Assembly (NCBI GenBank): GCA_025966175.1
Contig: JAOPVN010000159.1
Location: forward strand, 1-16,691
Length of the DNA stretch: 16,691 nucleotides
From: Modestobacter sp.
GTDB taxonomy: Bacteria > Actinomycetota > Actinomycetes > Mycobacteriales > Geodermatophilaceae
Reading direction: 5' to 3'
This document shows positions 6,375-13,155 of this stretch, one piece after another. A model generated the notes under the pieces. That model was not told the origin of the DNA and ran no database searches. It saw only the letters and a program-made list of their open reading frames with translations. A program made the position numbers and the translations under genes. Every line of letters starts with the position of its first letter. Position 1 is the first letter of the stretch.

Positions 6375-7673
6375 GTGATCGACCTGCGCCTCGTCCGCGA
6401 GAACCCCGACCTCGTCCGCGCCAGCCAGCGTGCCCGGGGTGCCGACGATTCCCTGGTCGACCAGCTGCTCGCCGCCGACGTCACCCGTCGCGCCGCGGTC
6501 AAGGCCGCCGACGACCTGCGCGCCGAGCAGAAGGCCGCCTCGCAGGCCGTGCGCAGCGCCAGCAAGGAGGAGCGCCCCGTCCTCCTGGAGAAGGCCAAGG
6601 CGCTGGCCGCTGCGGTCAAGGAGGCCGAGGAGACCGAGCGCACGGCCGACGCCGCGCTGCACGAGCTGCACCTGCGGATCCCCAACATCGTCCACCCCGA
6701 CGTGCCCCCGGGCGGCGAGGACGACGCGGTCACGCTGCGCACCGTGGGGCAGGTGCCGACCTACGACTTCGAGGTCAAGGACCACCTGCAGATCGGCGAG
6801 GCGCTCGGCGCCATCGACATGGAGCGGGGCGCGAAGGTGTCCGGTGCCCGCTTCTACTTCCTGACCGGGCCAGGCGCGCTCCTCGAGTTCGCCCTCGCCC
6901 AGCTGGCGATCACCCGGGCCGTCGCCGCCGGCTTCATCCCGGTGGTGGCCCCGGCCCTGGTCAAGCCCGAGGCGATGGAGGGCACCGGTTTCCTCGGCGA
7001 GCACGACGAGGAGGTCTACCGGATCGAGCGCGACGACCTGTACCTGGTCGGCACCTCCGAGGTCGCGCTGGCCGGCATGCACGCGCGTGAGGTGCTCGAC
7101 CTCTCCGCCGGGCCGAGGCGCTACGCGGGCTGGTCGTCCTGCTTCCGCCGCGAGGCCGGCTCCTACGGCAAGGACACCCGCGGCATCATCCGCGTGCACT
7201 GGTTCGACAAGGTCGAGATGTTCAGCTTCTGCCCGCCCGAGGAGGCCGCCGCCGAGCACCGCCGGCTGCTGCAGTGGGAGGAGGAGTTCCTCCAGGCGCT
7301 GGAGCTGCCCTACCGGGTGGTCGACATCGCCGCCGGCGACCTGGGCACCAGCGCCGCCCGCAAGTTCGACATCGAGGCGTGGTTCCCCAGCCAGGGCACC
7401 TACCGGGAGCTCACCAGCACCTCGGACTGCACCACCTTCCAGGCCCGGCGCCTGCAGATCCGCACCCGCGACGCCGACGGCAAGCCGCAGCCGCTGGCCA
7501 CGCTCAACGGCACGCTGTGCGCGGTCGCCCGCACGATCGCCTGCCTGCTCGAGGTGCACCAGCGAGCCGACGGCTCGGTCCACGTCCCGCCGGCGCTGCG
7601 GCCCTGGCTGGGCGGCCACGAGGTGCTCACCCCCGGCATGTCCCTGGCCGCCGTGGCAGGGCCCGCGGCGTGA
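6375..7673 (+). CDS. serS: Seryl-tRNA synthetase
   Basis: It charges tRNA-Ser with serine (class II synthetase, cytoplasmic homodimer). It is 432 aa, the normal length. Residues about 1-110 form the tRNA-binding helical arm, with long charged helices such as LLEKAKALAAAVKEAEETE. Motif 2 is CFRREAGSYGKDTRGIIRVH and motif 3 lies in NGTLCAVARTIACLLEVHQ. IGTSEVALAG-like binding residues appear as LVGTSEVALAGMH, and the usual family Gln after RVH is Trp here (RVHWFDKVEMF). GTG 6375 gives MIDLRLVRENPD, the standard N-terminus, and follows the leaderless promoter pattern. Its stop overlaps the start of the first HAD gene by one base, so serS and the two phosphatases are probably one transcript. Confidence 0.97.
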   Translation: MIDLRLVRENPDLVRASQRARGADDSLVDQLLAADVTRRAAVKAADDLRAEQKAASQAVRSASKEERPVLLEKAKALAAAVKEAEETERTADAALHELHLRIPNIVHPDVPPGGEDDAVTLRTVGQVPTYDFEVKDHLQIGEALGAIDMERGAKVSGARFYFLTGPGALLEFALAQLAITRAVAAGFIPVVAPALVKPEAMEGTGFLGEHDEEVYRIERDDLYLVGTSEVALAGMHAREVLDLSAGPRRYAGWSSCFRREAGSYGKDTRGIIRVHWFDKVEMFSFCPPEEAAAEHRRLLQWEEEFLQALELPYRVVDIAAGDLGTSAARKFDIEAWFPSQGTYRELTSTSDCTTFQARRLQIRTRDADGKPQPLATLNGTLCAVARTIACLLEVHQRADGSVHVPPALRPWLGGHEVLTPGMSLAAVAGPAA

Positions 7674-8617
7674 TGTCCCAGCGGCCGGTGCGGGGGGCCT
7701 TCGTGCCGGAGTCCGGCGTGCGGACCGTCGTCGAGCTCGGCGACCTGGCCGCGCAGCTGGGCAGCTGGCGGCCGCGGCTGGTCGCCAGCGACCTGGACGG
7801 CACGCTGCTCACCTCCTCCGGCGAGGTCAGTGCGCGGACCCGCGCGGCGATCGAGGCCTACCGGGCCGCCGGCATCCCGGTCGTCGGCGTCACCGGCCGC
7901 GGCCCACGCCTGCTGGACAGCGTCTCGGCCGCGCTCGGCGGGACGGGGATCGCCGTCCTCGCGCAGGGTGGGTACGTCGTGGACCTCGACCGGACCGAGG
8001 TGCTGCGCACCGTCGGCATGTCCCGGGAGGACGCCACCGCCGTCATCGCCGCGATCGAGGGAGTCACCGGCGAGCTGATCGTGGCGGTCGAGGACGCCGC
8101 CGAGCAGGCCGAGGCGCTGCGCCCGCTGCGGGTCCAGCACGGCTTCGACTGGCCCTACCCGGAGCCGGCGCACCTGTTGCCGCGACACGAGGTGCTGCCG
8201 GTCGGCGCGGTGCTCAAGGTCTTCCTGCGGTCCTCCCGGCTCGGTGAGGACGAGCTGCTGGAGCTGGCCCGCGGCGTCGTCGATCCGGCCGTCGCCGAGC
8301 TGACCCACGCCGGGTTGGGCTTCATCGAGGTGCTGCCGCCGGGGGTCACCAAGGCCAGCGGCCTCGCGGTCGCGCTGGAACACCATGCCCTGACCTCTCC
8401 GGGCCTCGGCTTCGGCGACGTCCTCGTCTTCGGCGACATGCCCAACGACCTGTCGACGATCGAGGCGGTCACCGCCGCCGGCGGCCACGCGGTCGCGATG
8501 GCCAACGCCCACCCCGCGGTGCTCGCCGCCGCGGCCGGCCGGACCAGCGGCTCGGACGCCGACGGGGTCGCCCGGTACCTCGAGGCTGTGCTGGCCCTGG
8601 GGAGCGCCGGTGTCTGA
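7673..8617 (+). CDS. HAD superfamily hydrolase, Cof-type (IIB), first of two
   Basis: Cof-type HAD phosphatases dephosphorylate sugar phosphates, nucleotides or cofactors through a phospho-aspartate. This 314-aa protein has motif I DLDGTLL with nucleophile D40 and acid D42, motif II in VTGRG, the Lys motif III in VTKASGLA, and motif IV GDMPND with D255 and D259. A C2-type cap lies between motifs II and III. It has about 30 extra residues before the nucleophile compared with its neighbour. The start ATG 7673 shares its A with the serS stop (TGATG); GTG 7670 is one codon upstream. Substrate cannot be told from the sequence. It is paralogous to the next gene, sharing FGDMPNDL exactly. Confidence 0.93.
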   Translation: MSQRPVRGAFVPESGVRTVVELGDLAAQLGSWRPRLVASDLDGTLLTSSGEVSARTRAAIEAYRAAGIPVVGVTGRGPRLLDSVSAALGGTGIAVLAQGGYVVDLDRTEVLRTVGMSREDATAVIAAIEGVTGELIVAVEDAAEQAEALRPLRVQHGFDWPYPEPAHLLPRHEVLPVGAVLKVFLRSSRLGEDELLELARGVVDPAVAELTHAGLGFIEVLPPGVTKASGLAVALEHHALTSPGLGFGDVLVFGDMPNDLSTIEAVTAAGGHAVAMANAHPAVLAAAAGRTSGSDADGVARYLEAVLALGSAGV

Positions 8618-9413
8618 CTGGCGCCCGAAGCTCATCGTCAGCGACCTGGACGGCACGTTGCTGGGCAGCGACGAGACGATCAGCGACGCCACCGTGGCCG
8701 AGCTCCGGCGCTGGGCGGACGACGGCGTGCCGCTCGTGCTCGCCACCGGCCGGCCGCCGCGGTGGATGCTGCGGGTGCGGGACCGGCTGGGCGGCGGCAC
8801 CGCGGTCTGCTGCAACGGCGCCGTCCTGCTGGACCTGGGCGAGTTCACCGTCCTGGAGGAGCACCCGGTCACGCCGGAGGTCCTCCGGACGATCACCGGG
8901 GAGCTCCGTCGTCGTCAGCCCGACACCTGGTTCGCCGTCGAGTACGGCGACCAGTTCCGGCACGAGCCGATCTACCAGCCGCGCTGGGACGTCAACGCCC
9001 CCGGTGTCGCGGTGGCGACGCTGGCGGAGATGGTCTCCCGGCCGGTGGCCAAGCTGCTGGCCCGGCACGAGGACCTGCCCCGCGACGAGTTCGTCGAGCT
9101 GGTGGCCGAGGTCGTGGGGGACACCGCGACGGTGACCAACTCCTCGTCCGACGCCCTGGCCGAGATCTCCGCGCGCGGCGTCACCAAGGCCACCGGGCTG
9201 GCCCGGGTGGCTGCCGACCGCGGGCTGGGGCCGGGGGACATCGTCTACTTCGGGGACATGCCCAACGACCTGGCCGCCTTCGACTGGGTCCGGGAGGGCG
9301 GTGGCCGAGCTGTCGCGATGGCGCACGCGCACCCCGACGTCCTCGTCGCGGCGACCGACGTCACCGATGCCAACGACGCCGACGGCGTCGCGGCCTTCCT
9401 CCGCTCCCTGTAG
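8610..9413 (+). CDS. HAD superfamily hydrolase, Cof-type (IIB), second of two
   Basis: A 267-aa Cof-type phosphatase. Motif I is SDLDGTLLGS with D12 and D14, motif II ATGRPPRW, motif III GVTKATGLA, and motif IV FGDMPNDL with D216 and D220; a C2B-type cap lies between. GTG 8610 has GGGGAG at 8599-8604, 5 nt upstream, and overlaps the end of the first HAD gene by 8 nt, so the two are translationally coupled. The N-terminus is short, at the usual family length. A duplicate pair kept in one operon suggests different substrates rather than redundancy, but that is inference. A cytoplasmic house-cleaning role next to serS is possible. Confidence 0.94.
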   Translation: MSDWRPKLIVSDLDGTLLGSDETISDATVAELRRWADDGVPLVLATGRPPRWMLRVRDRLGGGTAVCCNGAVLLDLGEFTVLEEHPVTPEVLRTITGELRRRQPDTWFAVEYGDQFRHEPIYQPRWDVNAPGVAVATLAEMVSRPVAKLLARHEDLPRDEFVELVAEVVGDTATVTNSSSDALAEISARGVTKATGLARVAADRGLGPGDIVYFGDMPNDLAAFDWVREGGGRAVAMAHAHPDVLVAATDVTDANDADGVAAFLRSL

Positions 9414-9444
9414 GCAGGTCGCGCACTCCGCGCTGACCAGCAAG

Positions 9445-9459
9445 AACGAGATTCTCGTT
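9445..9459. promoter_or_regulatory. 15-bp palindrome before the chemotaxis receptor promoter
   Basis: AACGAGA-T-TCTCGTT is a perfect inverted repeat with one central base, unusually AT-rich for this window. It ends 4 nt before the proposed -35 of the receptor gene and 31 nt after the HAD stop. With 3 nt in the loop it could be a 6-bp hairpin, but there is no T-run, so an operator is the better guess. Confidence 0.4.
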
Positions 9460-9463
9460 GCGC

Positions 9464-9490
9464 TGAAGCCCGTCCATCGGCTGCCGATAC
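9464..9490 (+). promoter_or_regulatory. Sigma-28 (FliA/WhiG/SigD-like) promoter of the chemotaxis receptor gene
   Basis: TGAA (9464-9467), a 15-nt spacer, then GCCGATAC (9483-9490). The sigma-28 consensus is TAAA-N15-GCCGATAA, so the match is 3 of 4 and 7 of 8 with exact spacing. The class is known to drive motility and chemotaxis genes, and the next gene is a chemotaxis receptor, which supports the call. Confidence 0.65.
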
Positions 9491-9546
9491 AAGGCATGCA
9501 CAGGGAGGCCGTCCGGACCGCCCTGACCGTCGGGAGGGGTGCAACG

Positions 9547-11196
9547 ATGAGCAGCTCGGAAGGTGCGGACACGGAGTCGGCGGAGTCCACGGAGTCGGCG
9601 GGTCGCTTGCCCGCGGTCCTCGCCCGGGTGGGACTGCGGGGCCGCCTGCTCGCCGCGATCATGCTGGTCGCAGTGACCACCCTGGCCGTGGGCCTGATCG
9701 GGATCAACCGGATGTCCGCGCTCAGCGAGCAGGCCCAGGCGGTCTACGACAGCGGCACGGTGCCGGTCGACGCGCTGCGTTCGGTCCAGGTCTCCTGGTG
9801 GGAGGTGCAGGCCCACTCGGCCCGTGCCCAGGTGCCCTCGCTCAGCGCCGAGCTGAAGGCGCAGGAGGCGCAGAAGCTGCAGGTGTCGACCCAGGAGCTG
9901 GCCGATCGGACCGCGGTCGTCGAGGGTCTCGCGCTGTCGCCGGCGGCGAGAGATGCCTTCGCGCAGTACCAGAGCAACGCGGCCACCTACTTCACCACGC
10001 GCGACGCCCTCCGCAAGGCCCTGGCGGCTGGGGACATGGCGACGATGGCCCAGTTGCTGCCGACCTCGAGCCAGGCCGAGTCGGGCGCCCAGGCGACCAT
10101 CGCCGATGCCACGGCCGCGGCGGCCACCTCCGCCGACCGCACGGCCCAGGCCGCGCGCGACTCCTACCTGACCGCCCGCACCGTCACCGTGGCGATCATC
10201 GTGCTCGGCCTGGTGGTGTCCCTCTTCCTCGCGACGCTCATCGTGCGGGCAGTGACCCGTCCGGTGCGGCGGGTCCGCGAGGTGCTCGACCAGGTCGCCG
10301 CCGGCGACCTGAGCGTGCGGGTCGGTGAGACCGGCGGAGCGGAGATCGGTGAGGTCGCCCGCTCCCTCGACCAGACGCTGGACGCCCTCAGTGGCGTGCT
10401 CGCCCTGGTCAGCGACTCGGCCGGCCGGCTCGCCGGGGCATCGCAGACGCTGAACGCCGGCGCGGCCGCGATGGCCGAGAGCGCCCGTACCGCCACCAGC
10501 CAGGCCGACGTGGTGGTCGCCTCGGCCGGTGAGGTCGCCGCCAGCGTGGACACCGTGGCCACCGGCTCGCAGCAGATGGAGTCCGCGATCCGCGAGATCG
10601 CGCACAACGCCACCGAGGCCGCCCGGGTGGCCGGGCAGGCCGTCGACGTCGCGGAGAGCACCACCCGCACGGTCGGCAAGCTGGGCGACTCCTCCCAGGA
10701 GATCGCCGCCGTCGTCAAGCTGATCAACGGGATCGCCGAGCAGACCAACCTGCTCGCCCTCAACGCCACCATCGAGGCCGCCCGCGCCGGTGAGGCGGGC
10801 AAGGGCTTCGCCGTCGTCGCCAGCGAGGTCAAGGAGCTCGCCCAGGAGACGGCGCGGGCCACCGAGGACATCTCCCAGCGGGTGGAGGCGATCCAGGCCG
10901 ACACCGCCGGGGCGGTCGAGGCGATCGGCGAGATCAGCGCCGTGATCGGTCAGATCAACGACTACCAGGCCACCATCGCCGCGGCGGTGGAGGAGCAGAC
11001 CGCGACCACCAACGAGATGAACCGGAACGTGGCCGAGGCCGCCAGCAGCTCGCGCAGCATCGCCACGGCCATCTCGGGGCTGGCGGCGGGGACGCAGCAG
11101 ACCAACGAGGGTGTGGCCGACGCGCAGCGCTCGGCTGCGGAGCTGGCCCGGATGAGCGACGAACTGCAGGGCGCCGTCCGGCGGTTCACCGTCTGA
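9547..11196 (+). CDS. Methyl-accepting chemotaxis protein
   Basis: A 549-aa transmembrane receptor that would relay an extracellular signal to CheA/CheW. An acidic N-terminal tail (residues about 5-17) precedes TM1 at about 34-52. An outer helical ligand domain follows (about 53-212, four-helix-bundle type), then TM2 at about 213-233 and a HAMP domain (about 235-285; RPVRRVREVLDQVAAGDLSV). The signalling domain reaches the conserved hairpin tip EQTNLLALNATIEAARAGE, from about 398, then GKGFAVVASEVKELA. It ends in RRFTV and lacks a CheR-docking NWETF-type tail. ATG 9547 was chosen over upstream in-frame starts because GGGAGGGG (9532-9539) lies 7 nt before it and the upstream residues are shadow of the HAD gene. 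No che genes are adjacent. Ligand unknown. Confidence 0.95.
   Translation: MSSSEGADTESAESTESAGRLPAVLARVGLRGRLLAAIMLVAVTTLAVGLIGINRMSALSEQAQAVYDSGTVPVDALRSVQVSWWEVQAHSARAQVPSLSAELKAQEAQKLQVSTQELADRTAVVEGLALSPAARDAFAQYQSNAATYFTTRDALRKALAAGDMATMAQLLPTSSQAESGAQATIADATAAAATSADRTAQAARDSYLTARTVTVAIIVLGLVVSLFLATLIVRAVTRPVRRVREVLDQVAAGDLSVRVGETGGAEIGEVARSLDQTLDALSGVLALVSDSAGRLAGASQTLNAGAAAMAESARTATSQADVVVASAGEVAASVDTVATGSQQMESAIREIAHNATEAARVAGQAVDVAESTTRTVGKLGDSSQEIAAVVKLINGIAEQTNLLALNATIEAARAGEAGKGFAVVASEVKELAQETARATEDISQRVEAIQADTAGAVEAIGEISAVIGQINDYQATIAAAVEEQTATTNEMNRNVAEAASSSRSIATAISGLAAGTQQTNEGVADAQRSAAELARMSDELQGAVRRFTV
9570..9601 (+). repeat. Direct repeat in the 5' end of the receptor gene
   Basis: CACGGAGTCGGCGG occurs at 9570-9583 and again at 9588-9601, an 18-nt period that keeps frame. 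It encodes TESAES then TESAG in the acidic cytoplasmic tail. Confidence 0.75.
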
Positions 11197-11203
11197 CCCC
11201 TGC

Positions 11204-11249
11204 ACGACGCAGGGCCTCGGTGCGCACGCGCACCGGGGCCCTGCGTCGT
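11204..11249. terminator. Strong bidirectional terminator between the receptor gene and bpa
   Basis: ACGACGCAGGGCC (11204-11216) pairs perfectly with GGCCCTGCGTCGT (11237-11249), 13 bp. Inside it CGGTGCG and CGCACCG form a further 7-bp stem with a CACG loop. It starts 7 nt after the receptor stop and lies 13 nt beyond the bpa stop, so it can serve both convergent genes. There is no U-tract, as is common in high-GC actinobacteria. Confidence 0.8.
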
Positions 11250-11269
11250 TAGAGGTGCGTCGTCAGAGG
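11242..11269. repeat. Tandem 14-bp duplication at the 3' end of bpa
   Basis: TGCGTCGTTAGAGG (11242-11255) is followed directly by TGCGTCGTCAGAGG (11256-11269), one mismatch. The second copy contains the bpa stop codon (TGA on the minus strand); the first carries TAA at the matching place and forms part of the terminator stem. Confidence 0.8.
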
Positions 11270-11811
11270 TACTGGCCGCCGCCGTGCCGGATCTCGGGGG
11301 AGCCCTGGTCGGTCGCGCCGGCGGGCAGGGCGCGGCGGCGCATCTCCTCCAGCTGGGCCCGGGCGGCCATCTGCTGGGCGAACAGCGCCGTCTGGATGCC
11401 GTGGAAGACGCCCTCCAGCCAGCCGACCAGCTGGGCCTGCGCGATCCGCAGCTCGGCGTCGGACGGCGTCTCGTCCTCGTTGAACGGCAGGGTGATCCGC
11501 TCCAGCTCCTCGCGCAGCTCCGGCGCCAGCCCCTGCTCGAGCTCGCGGATCGAGGAGGCGTGGATGTCGCGCAGCCGGTTGCGGCTGGCGTCGTCGAGCG
11601 GCGCCGCCCGCACCTCCTCGAGCAGCTGCTTGATCATCGTGCCGATCCGCATGACCTTGGCCGGCTGCTCGACGAGGTCGCCGAGGCCGCCCATGTCCGC
11701 GCCGTCCCCGTCGCCGTCGTGTGGCAGGGCCATGGCGCCGACCGGCTGCCCGTCGGGGCCCACGACGAGGACCTGCTGGGGCCGCGGCTCACCGGTGCCT
11801 GGTGCTGTCAT
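11263..11811 (-). CDS. bpa: Bacterial proteasome activator
   Basis: Bpa forms a ring that docks on the 20S proteasome and feeds it unfolded substrates independently of ATP and Pup. The protein is 182 aa, close to the mycobacterial form. It ends in GQYL, the C-terminal motif by which Bpa inserts into proteasome pockets and opens the gate. The helical core runs from about residue 48 (LGDLVEQPAKVMRIG) to 155, including LVGWLEGVFHGIQTALFAQQM, as expected for the four-helix bundle; both ends are disordered and rich in Gly, Asp and Pro. ATG 11811 is preferred to an earlier in-frame start at 11871 whose extra 20 residues look like non-coding Arg/Gly-rich sequence. No proteasome gene is in the window. 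Divergent from the aminotransferase and convergent with the receptor. Confidence 0.95.
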   Translation of the reverse strand: MTAPGTGEPRPQQVLVVGPDGQPVGAMALPHDGDGDGADMGGLGDLVEQPAKVMRIGTMIKQLLEEVRAAPLDDASRNRLRDIHASSIRELEQGLAPELREELERITLPFNEDETPSDAELRIAQAQLVGWLEGVFHGIQTALFAQQMAARAQLEEMRRRALPAGATDQGSPEIRHGGGQYL

Positions 11812-11897
11812 GGCCCCATCTTCCCCCGGCCCGTCGACGCGCCGCCGGGGTCCCCGGCAGGATGCGGTCACACGGGAGCCGGCGCAGGAAGACGAAC

Positions 11898-11903
11898 TAC
11901 GCT
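11898..11903 (+). promoter_or_regulatory. -10 element of the class V aminotransferase gene (leaderless start)
   Basis: TACGCT ends exactly 6 nt before ATG 11910, and there is no Shine-Dalgarno sequence between. It lies in the 98-nt divergent gap with bpa; no comparable element is evident for bpa. Confidence 0.6.
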
Positions 11904-11909
11904 CCCCGC

Positions 11910-13127
11910 ATGTCGTCGGGGGTGGGGCAGTTGGACGTGGCCCGCGTCCGCGGGCTCTTCCCGGGGCTGTCCGACGGGCTGCTGCACGCCGATGGGCCGG
12001 GTGGCGCCCTGGTCCCGGAGAGCGTCGTCCGCGCCGTCTCCCAGGCGATGCGCGTGCCGATCGCCAACCGGGGCGGGGTGTTCGCCGCCTCCGCGCGCGC
12101 CGAGCAGCTGGTCTCCGGCGCCCGCTCGGCGGTGGCCGACCTCGCCGGGGGCGCGCCGTCGGGGGTGGTGCTGGGCGCCAACATGACCTCGCTGACCTAC
12201 GCGGTCGCCCGGGCGCTGGGCAAGCACTGGCGCCGCGGCGACGAGATCGTGGTCAGCCGGCTGGACCACGACGCCAACATCCGCCCGTGGCTGCAGATCG
12301 CCGACGAGCTCGGCATGGTCGTCAAGTGGGCCGAGGTGGACATAGAGACCGGCGAGCTGCCCGACTGGCAGTACGACGAGCTGCTGACCGACCGGACCCG
12401 GCTGGTGGCGGTGACGGCGGCGAGCAACGCGATCGGTACCTGCCCCGACGTCGCCGCCATCGCGATGCGCGCCCACCGGGTCGGCGCCCTGGTCTACGTC
12501 GACGCCGCGCACGCCGCCCCGCACATGCCGCTGGACGTCGCCGAGCTCGAGGCCGACTTCCTGGCCGTGTCGGCCTACAAGTGGTGCGGCCCGCACGTCG
12601 GTGCGCTGGTCGCCCGACCCGAACTGCTCGACGAACTGCGCCCGGACAAGCTGGTGCCCGCTCCCGACCGGGTGCCCGACCGGTTCGAGCAGGGCACGCC
12701 GCCCTTCGAGCTCTACGCCGGCGTGGCCGCCTCGGTCGACCACCTCGCCGGGCTGTGCCCGGACGCGACCGGCACCCGACGCGAACGGCTGACCGCCTCG
12801 ATGGCCGCGGTGAGCAGCTACGAGGAGACGCTGTTCGACCGGCTGGACGGCGCGCTGCGCTCCATGGCGCACGTGCAGGTGCTCGGCTCGCCGCGGCACC
12901 GGATGCCGACGCTGTCGTTCACCGTCTCCCGGATGCGGCCGCGGCAGGTCACCCGCGAGCTCGCCCGCCGCGGCGTCTGCGCGTGGGACGGCGACTTCTA
13001 CTCCCGCGAGCTGTTCGACGCGATCGGGGTCAACGAGACCGGCGGCGCGGTGCGGCTCGGGCTGTTGCACTACAACACGCTCGAGGAGGTCGACCACCTG
13101 ATCGACCACGTCTCCGACCTGCGCTGA
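11910..13127 (+). CDS. Class V aminotransferase, cysteine desulfurase-like (VC1184-type subfamily)
   Basis: A 405-aa PLP enzyme of fold type I. The PLP Lys is K224 in SAYKWCGPHVGAL; D198 and H201 in YVDAAHAAP would bind the cofactor ring and stack on it; HDANIRPW lies before the cofactor site as in the desulfurase-like group. Near the C-terminus, where NifS/SufS enzymes have a catalytic Cys in a GHHCA-type loop, I read GVCAWDGDFYS (355-365). By eye Tyr364 takes the place of that Cys, so true desulfurase activity is doubtful; Cys357 is in a different position. The likely reaction is some PLP-dependent lyase or transferase step; substrate unknown. ATG 11910 follows the TANNNT-N6 pattern; longer in-frame starts run into the bpa gene. 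Convergent with the PhzF gene, sharing a terminator. Confidence 0.9.
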   Translation: MSSGVGQLDVARVRGLFPGLSDGLLHADGPGGALVPESVVRAVSQAMRVPIANRGGVFAASARAEQLVSGARSAVADLAGGAPSGVVLGANMTSLTYAVARALGKHWRRGDEIVVSRLDHDANIRPWLQIADELGMVVKWAEVDIETGELPDWQYDELLTDRTRLVAVTAASNAIGTCPDVAAIAMRAHRVGALVYVDAAHAAPHMPLDVAELEADFLAVSAYKWCGPHVGALVARPELLDELRPDKLVPAPDRVPDRFEQGTPPFELYAGVAASVDHLAGLCPDATGTRRERLTASMAAVSSYEETLFDRLDGALRSMAHVQVLGSPRHRMPTLSFTVSRMRPRQVTRELARRGVCAWDGDFYSRELFDAIGVNETGGAVRLGLLHYNTLEEVDHLIDHVSDLR

Positions 13128-13155
13128 CCGACGCTCGCCACCGTCCGTCGGTCAG
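13124..13155. terminator. Shared terminator made from two stop codons
   Basis: CTGACCGACG (13124-13133) and CGTCGGTCAG (13146-13155) are a perfect 10-bp inverted repeat around a 12-nt loop. The TGA of the aminotransferase (13125-13127) and the minus-strand TGA of the PhzF gene (13152-13154) are mirror images within the stem. The whole gap between the genes is only 24 nt. Confidence 0.65.

Noticed and set aside
4807..6378. 523-codon plus-strand frame over guaB1
   Set aside because: Low-complexity His/Asp/Gly/Arg composition and no family pattern; guaB1 on the other strand is unmistakable.
9361..11205. 614-codon minus-strand frame over the chemotaxis receptor gene
   Set aside because: Shadow of the receptor, whose signalling domain is clear on the plus strand.
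11812..11871. Longer start for bpa (20 extra residues)
   Set aside because: The added residues are Arg/Gly/Pro-rich without family similarity, and the shorter 182-aa form has the usual length.
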